From assembly GCA_021774355.1 (NCBI GenBank), contig JAJFJE010000186.1:1-9302 (forward strand): a DNA stretch of 9,302 bases. The letters are read 5' to 3'. Below are positions 5,861 through 9,302 of the stretch, piece after piece (the first letter of the stretch is position 1; the number at the start of each line of letters is the position of its first letter). The notes under the pieces are model-generated. The model worked only from the letters and a program-made list of their open reading frames with translations. It was not told the DNA's origin and made no database searches. Source of the stretch: Alphaproteobacteria bacterium (GTDB lineage: Bacteria > Pseudomonadota > Alphaproteobacteria > Zavarziniales > Zavarziniaceae). The translations under genes and the position numbers were made by a program.

Positions 5861-6620
5861 GGCGGGCGCCCCCGACGGGGTGGTCGAACTGGCCCTGCGC
5901 CTGGGCGACAACGCCCTGATCCTGGGCCAGCGCCTGGGCGAATGGGCGGGCCATGGCCCGGTCCTCGAGGAAGACATCGCCCTGACCAACGTCGCCCTCG
6001 ACCTGCTGGGGCAGGCGCGGCTGTGGCTGGCGCTCGCCGGCCGGCGCGAAGGGCAGGGCCGCGACGAGGACGACCTGGCCTATTTCCGCGACCAGGCGGC
6101 GTTCCGCAACTGCCTGCTGGTCGAGCAGCCCAATGGCGACTATGCCGACACAACCCTGCGCCAGTTCTTTTTCGATACCTGGCACGTTGCCTTGCTGAAT
6201 GCCCTGGCCAGGTCGCGCGACGCCGAGGTGGCGGCGGTGGCCGACAAGGCCCGGGCGGAGGCCGCCTATCATGTGCGCCGCAGTGCCGGCTGGGTCGTGC
6301 GGCTGGGCGATGGAACCGCGGAAAGCCGCGCCCGCATGGTCGCGGCACTGGCCCGCCTGTGGCCCTTTACCGGCGAATTGTTTGAAGAGGACGAGGCCGA
6401 CCGGACGCTTGCCGCGGCCGGCATCGCGCCCCTGCCGGGCAGCCTGCGCGCCGGCTGGCAGGCCGAAGTCGAGCGCGTGTTCGCCGAGGCGACACTCGAG
6501 ATTCCGGCGTCGTGCTGGATGCACAGCGGCGGCCGCCGCGGCGTCCATACCGAGCATATGGGCTATCTCCTGGCCGAGATGCAGTCCCTGGCCCGCGCCC
6601 ATCCGGGGGCGACCTGGTGA
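5841..6620 (+). CDS. paaC: PaaC: phenylacetyl-CoA 1,2-epoxidase structural subunit
   Basis: PaaC is a ferritin-like, all-helical partner of PaaA that lacks a metal centre and stabilises the epoxidase. The protein has 259 residues (248 in E. coli). Family landmarks are LRLGDNALILGQRLGEW (19-35), NVALDLLGQAR (50-60), LVEQPNGDYADT (93-104), FDTWHVAL (111-118) and GVHTEHMGYLLAEMQ (234-248). The ATG at 5841 overlaps the end of paaB by 20 nt and has only a poor GAG as ribosome site, so translation is probably coupled to paaB. A GTG at 5880 would give a protein starting just before the first conserved block and is a possible alternative. The stop overlaps the paaD start. Confidence 0.93.
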   Translation: MPSSTCEAGAPDGVVELALRLGDNALILGQRLGEWAGHGPVLEEDIALTNVALDLLGQARLWLALAGRREGQGRDEDDLAYFRDQAAFRNCLLVEQPNGDYADTTLRQFFFDTWHVALLNALARSRDAEVAAVADKARAEAAYHVRRSAGWVVRLGDGTAESRARMVAALARLWPFTGELFEEDEADRTLAAAGIAPLPGSLRAGWQAEVERVFAEATLEIPASCWMHSGGRRGVHTEHMGYLLAEMQSLARAHPGATW

Positions 6621-7087
6621 CCGCGCCCCGCACCATGCCCGACATTGCGCTGATCCGCGCCTGGCTCGACCAGGTTCCGGATCCCGAAATCCCCGTCCTG
6701 TCGGTGATCGATCTCGGCATCGTCCGCGACCTCAACTGGGCGGGCGACTGCCTGGAGGTGACGATCACCCCGACCTATTCCGGCTGCCCCGCGACCGAAG
6801 TCATCGCCATGACCATCGAGCAGGCGCTGCACGATCGCGGCCTGTCCAGCGTGCGCCTGACCACCACCCTGTCGCCGCCCTGGACCACCGACTGGATTTC
6901 CGAAAAGGGCCAGCGGCGCCTGCGCGACTACGGTATCGCGCCGCCCCTGCGCAAGGTCGCCCCGGCCTGCCCGCGCTGCGGCAGCACCACCACCACCCTG
7001 GTCAGCGAATTCGGCTCGACCCCCTGCAAGGGGCTGCGCCGCTGCGACCGCTGCCGCGAACCTTTCGAGTATTTCAAATGTCACTGA
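6617..7087 (+). CDS. paaD: PaaD: epoxidase maturation factor (MIP18/DUF59 domain plus zinc ribbon)
   Basis: PaaD is needed for an active epoxidase and is thought to help assemble or repair a metal cofactor. Residues 7 to ~95 are a MIP18/DUF59 domain with DPEIPVLSVIDLGIVRDL (22-39) and the SGCPATEV motif (cysteine 57). The C-terminal part has a Cys-rich zinc-ribbon pattern: CPRC (118-121), C137, CDRC (143-146) and C155. The likely start is GTG 6617, overlapping the paaC stop as GTGA with a GGGGG run 9 nt upstream, giving 156 residues (about 165 in E. coli). ATG 6635 would shorten it by six residues and also fits. The last ten bases overlap paaE. Confidence 0.92.
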   Translation: MTAPRTMPDIALIRAWLDQVPDPEIPVLSVIDLGIVRDLNWAGDCLEVTITPTYSGCPATEVIAMTIEQALHDRGLSSVRLTTTLSPPWTTDWISEKGQRRLRDYGIAPPLRKVAPACPRCGSTTTTLVSEFGSTPCKGLRRCDRCREPFEYFKCH

Positions 7088-8163
7088 CCGCGCCCGCCGC
7101 CCCGTTTCATCCCCTGACGGTCAAGGCCTGCCGGCCGGAAACCCGGGATGCCGTGGCGATCACTTTCGACGTGCCGCCCGAACTGGCCGATCTTTTCGCC
7201 TTCACCCAGGGCCAGTACCTGACCCTGCGCACCCGTCTGAACGGCGAGGAACTGCGCCGGTCCTATTCCCTGTGCCAGGGGGTCCAGGACGGGGTCCTGG
7301 AAGTAGCGGTCAAGAAGGTCGATGGCGGGGCCTTCTCGAGCTGGGCCTGCAGCGAATTGCATCCCGGGATGACCCTTGACGTGGCGCCCCCGGCCGGCCG
7401 CTTCTACCTGCCGCTGGCGCCGGGCAATGCCAGGAATTATCTGGGCATCGCGGCGGGCAGCGGCATCACGCCCCTGATGTCGATCATCCGCACCACTTTA
7501 GCGACGGAACCCGGCAGCCGCTTCACCCTGATCTATGGCAACCGCTCGACGGCCAGCGTGATCTTCCGCGAGGCCCTGCTGGACCTCAAGAACCGCTATC
7601 TCGACCGCCTTACCCTGGTCTTCGTGATGAGCCGCGAGCCCCAGGAAACCGCCCTCCTGTCGGGCCGCCTGGACGCCGACAAATGCCGTGCCCTGTTCGA
7701 CCGGGTGGTCGCGCTTGCAGCGATTGACGGGGTGTTCATTTGCGGCCCCGAGGCAATGGCCCGCACGGCAATGGCGGTGCTGGACGAACGGGGTGTCGAT
7801 CCGGCCAAGGTGAAGTGCGAACTGTTCGGCAGCGCTGGTCCGGCAAAGGCCGGGCGCCGCGCCGCCGAGGCGGCCAAGGCCTGCCAGGCGACCGTGGTGA
7901 TGGACGGCCACAGTTTCAGCTTTCCGGTCGACGGGGCCAAGGAGACGGTGCTCGAAGCGGCCCTCGCCAATGGCCTGGAACTGCCCTATTCCTGCAAGGG
8001 CGGCGTCTGTTCGACCTGCATCGCCAAGCTGACCGCGGGCGAGGTCGAGATGGACCGGAACTTTGCCCTGGAAGATTACGAGCTGGCCCGCGGCTATGTC
8101 CTGAGCTGCCAGAGCCGGCCGCTGACACCGACAATAACGCTCGATTTCGATCAGCACGCCTGA
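7078..8163 (+). CDS. paaE: PaaE: phenylacetyl-CoA epoxidase NADPH reductase
   Basis: PaaE supplies electrons from NAD(P)H to the PaaA diiron centre. The 361-residue protein (356 in E. coli) has three modules. An FAD-binding barrel is marked by FTQGQYLTLR (42-51) and RRSYSLC (60-66). An NAD(P)-binding domain carries AAGSGITPLMSI (125-136) and CGPEAM (222-227). A C-terminal plant-type [2Fe-2S] ferredoxin domain has cysteines 306, 311, 314 and 344 (SCKGGVCSTC ... LSCQSRP). All cofactor residues are present. A run of Ala/Lys (about 253-268) forms the linker before the ferredoxin domain. The ATG at 7078 lies inside the end of paaD, in another frame. A 14-nt gap follows before paaG. Confidence 0.96.
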   Translation: MSLTAPAAPFHPLTVKACRPETRDAVAITFDVPPELADLFAFTQGQYLTLRTRLNGEELRRSYSLCQGVQDGVLEVAVKKVDGGAFSSWACSELHPGMTLDVAPPAGRFYLPLAPGNARNYLGIAAGSGITPLMSIIRTTLATEPGSRFTLIYGNRSTASVIFREALLDLKNRYLDRLTLVFVMSREPQETALLSGRLDADKCRALFDRVVALAAIDGVFICGPEAMARTAMAVLDERGVDPAKVKCELFGSAGPAKAGRRAAEAAKACQATVVMDGHSFSFPVDGAKETVLEAALANGLELPYSCKGGVCSTCIAKLTAGEVEMDRNFALEDYELARGYVLSCQSRPLTPTITLDFDQHA

Positions 8164-8177
8164 CACCGGGGGGATTC

Positions 8178-8963
8178 ATGGCCGATTCCATCTTGTTGGA
8201 CATCGCGGGGGATATCGCCCGCATCACCCTCAATCGCCCGGACAAGCTGAACAGCTTCACCGCCGCGATGCATGGCCGGCTGGCCGCCGCGCTCGACCAG
8301 GTCGAGGCGGCGCGGACCCGGGTGCTGGTCGTGACCGGCGCCGGCCGGGGCTTCTGCGCCGGGCAGGACCTGTCCGATCGGGCGGCGGCGCCGGGCGCCG
8401 CGCCGGTCGATCTGGGCCACACGATCGAAACCTATTACAACCCCCTGGTTCGCCGCCTGCGCGCCCTTGCCATGCCGGTGATCGTCGGCGTCAACGGCGT
8501 CGCCGCCGGTGCCGGGGCCAATATTGCCCTGGCCGGCGACCTGGTGATCGCCGCCCGCTCGGCCAAATTCATCCAGGCCTTCTGCCGGATCGGCCTGATG
8601 CCCGACAGCGGCGGCACCTGGTTCCTGCCCCGTCTGGTCGGCCCGGCCCGGGCGGCGGGCCTGGCCCTTCTGGGCGAGTCCCTGACCGCCGCGCAGGCGG
8701 CACAATGGGGCCTGATCTGGAAGATGGTCGAAGACGACGCCCTGGCCGGCGAGATCGACGCCCTGGCGGCCCATCTGGCGGTCCAGCCGACCCGTGCCCT
8801 GGCCGCGATCAAGGCTGCTTTGCAGGTATCCTGGTCGAACGGGCTCGACGCCCAACTCGATCTGGAACGGGACCTGCAGCGTGGCCTGGGGGCGAGCGCC
8901 GATTATCGCGAGGGCGTGACGGCCTTCATCGAAAAGCGCAAGCCCGACTTCCGGGGCGCGTGA
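8178..8963 (+). CDS. paaG: PaaG: 1,2-epoxyphenylacetyl-CoA isomerase
   Basis: PaaG is a crotonase-fold enzyme that converts the ring epoxide to oxepin-CoA and can also shift double bonds later in the pathway. The protein has 261 residues (262 in E. coli). It shows NRPDKLNSF (19-27), GAGRGFCAGQDLSDR (54-68) and the oxyanion-hole region NGVAAGAGANIALAGD (106-121). MPDSGGTWFLPR (141-152) includes D143, the family's catalytic aspartate, and the C-terminal LDLERDLQRGLGASADYREGV block is also typical. Absence of the two hydratase glutamates and presence of this aspartate favour PaaG over the hydratase PaaF. A GGGGGGA ribosome site precedes ATG 8178. paaF, which lies between paaE and paaG in E. coli, is absent here. 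Confidence 0.94.
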   Translation: MADSILLDIAGDIARITLNRPDKLNSFTAAMHGRLAAALDQVEAARTRVLVVTGAGRGFCAGQDLSDRAAAPGAAPVDLGHTIETYYNPLVRRLRALAMPVIVGVNGVAAGAGANIALAGDLVIAARSAKFIQAFCRIGLMPDSGGTWFLPRLVGPARAAGLALLGESLTAAQAAQWGLIWKMVEDDALAGEIDALAAHLAVQPTRALAAIKAALQVSWSNGLDAQLDLERDLQRGLGASADYREGVTAFIEKRKPDFRGA

Positions 8964-9302
8964 TGGCAGCTCTGTCGACCGACCTGGCCGTCGCCGTGAT
9001 CGGCAGCGGCACCATGGGGACGGGGATCGCCCAGGTGGCGGCCCAGGCCGGCCATCCGACGCTTCTCTACGACATGCGCGACGGCGCCGCCGAAGCGGCG
9101 GTCCGCGCCATCGCGGCCGACCTGGCCAAGCGGGTCGCCCGGGGCCGCCTGAGCCAGGCCGCGGCCGATGGCGTGCTGGCCCGCCTGCAGCCGGCAGCGA
9201 CCCTCGATGCGCTGGCGCCAGCCGGCCTGGTGGTCGAGGCTGTTGTCGAAGATCTGGCGGTCAAGCATCGCCTGTTTCAGGGCCTCGAAGCCGTGGTGGC
9301 GG
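8963..9302 (+). CDS. paaH: PaaH: 3-hydroxyadipyl-CoA dehydrogenase (partial, C-terminus beyond right edge)
   Basis: The ATG at 8963 shares its A with the paaG stop (TGATG), a classic coupling overlap. The 113 visible residues cover the N-terminal NAD-binding Rossmann fold of the 3-hydroxyacyl-CoA dehydrogenase family: AVIGSGTMGTGIAQVAAQAGH (11-31, GxGxxG at 14-19), followed by LLYD with D37 as the likely ribose-binding acid. The later LVVEAVVEDLAVKHRLF (89-105) is the standard strand-helix unit. From position and similarity it is the PaaH that oxidises 3-hydroxyadipyl-CoA to 3-oxoadipyl-CoA. Full-length members have either ~280 or ~500 residues, so which form this is cannot be told. A paralogous fatty-acid FadB-like role is less likely given the operon. 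Confidence 0.88.
   Translation, partial: MAALSTDLAVAVIGSGTMGTGIAQVAAQAGHPTLLYDMRDGAAEAAVRAIAADLAKRVARGRLSQAAADGVLARLQPAATLDALAPAGLVVEAVVEDLAVKHRLFQGLEAVVA

Noticed and set aside
6199..8163. 654-codon plus-strand frame starting inside paaC
   Set aside because: Only its last 361 codons are real (paaE from 7078). The upstream part is an Arg/Pro-rich out-of-frame reading of paaC and paaD, not a fusion.
7740..8963. 407-codon extended version of paaG starting inside paaE
   Set aside because: The extension is an out-of-frame reading of the PaaE ferredoxin domain. ATG 8178 has a strong ribosome site and matches the family N-terminus.
1..9302. CRISPR array, tRNA, rRNA, insertion sequence or phage genes
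   Set aside because: I saw no regularly spaced repeats, transposase motifs, terminal inverted repeats or tRNA-like folds. The window is fully accounted for by catabolic genes, the DUF1329 pair and two control regions.

Overview
The window carries a phenylacetate (phenylacetyl-CoA) degradation locus of the aerobic CoA-dependent type, in a GC-rich bacterium. The high GC content, C/G-ending codons and sequence style suggest a proteobacterium, probably an alphaproteobacterium; the sequence alone does not fix the genus.

Layout: (1) Positions 1-2056, minus strand: two tandem paralogues of the exported DUF1329 family. The upstream copy is complete (641-2056). The downstream copy (1-593) runs off the left edge, so only its N-terminal 197 residues are visible. 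(2) Positions 2057-2386: a divergent intergenic region with two copies of a palindromic operator-like motif and candidate promoters in both directions. (3) Positions 2387-4420, plus strand: paaZ, the bifunctional ring-cleavage enzyme. (4) Positions 4421-4577: a spacer with hairpins, a candidate promoter and a third copy of the operator motif. (5) Positions 4578 to the right edge, plus strand: a tight operon paaA-paaB-paaC-paaD-paaE-paaG-paaH, with paaH cut off by the window end. Most junctions overlap (ATGA, GTGA, 20-nt, 10-nt and TGATG overlaps), so translation is probably coupled.

How the genes work together: PaaABCDE form the multicomponent epoxidase. PaaE passes NADPH electrons through FAD and a [2Fe-2S] cluster to the diiron protein PaaA, PaaC is its structural partner, PaaB is a small essential subunit, and PaaD is a predicted Fe-S/Zn assembly factor. 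The complex turns phenylacetyl-CoA into the 1,2-epoxide. PaaG isomerises the epoxide to oxepin-CoA. PaaZ hydrolyses the oxepin ring and oxidises the resulting semialdehyde. PaaH acts in the beta-oxidation steps that follow. The ligase paaK, the thiolase paaJ, the thioesterase paaI, the hydratase paaF and any regulator gene are not in this window.

The most interesting non-coding signal is a 14-bp dyad, best copy ACCGACCGGTCGGT and usually followed by TTAATTA, found three times: upstream of the DUF1329 pair, directly after the -10 of paaZ, and directly after the -10 of paaA. It looks like the operator of a TetR-type repressor, probably a PaaR-like protein. This would place the two uncharacterised exported DUF1329 proteins in the phenylacetate regulon, suggesting an envelope or uptake role for them.
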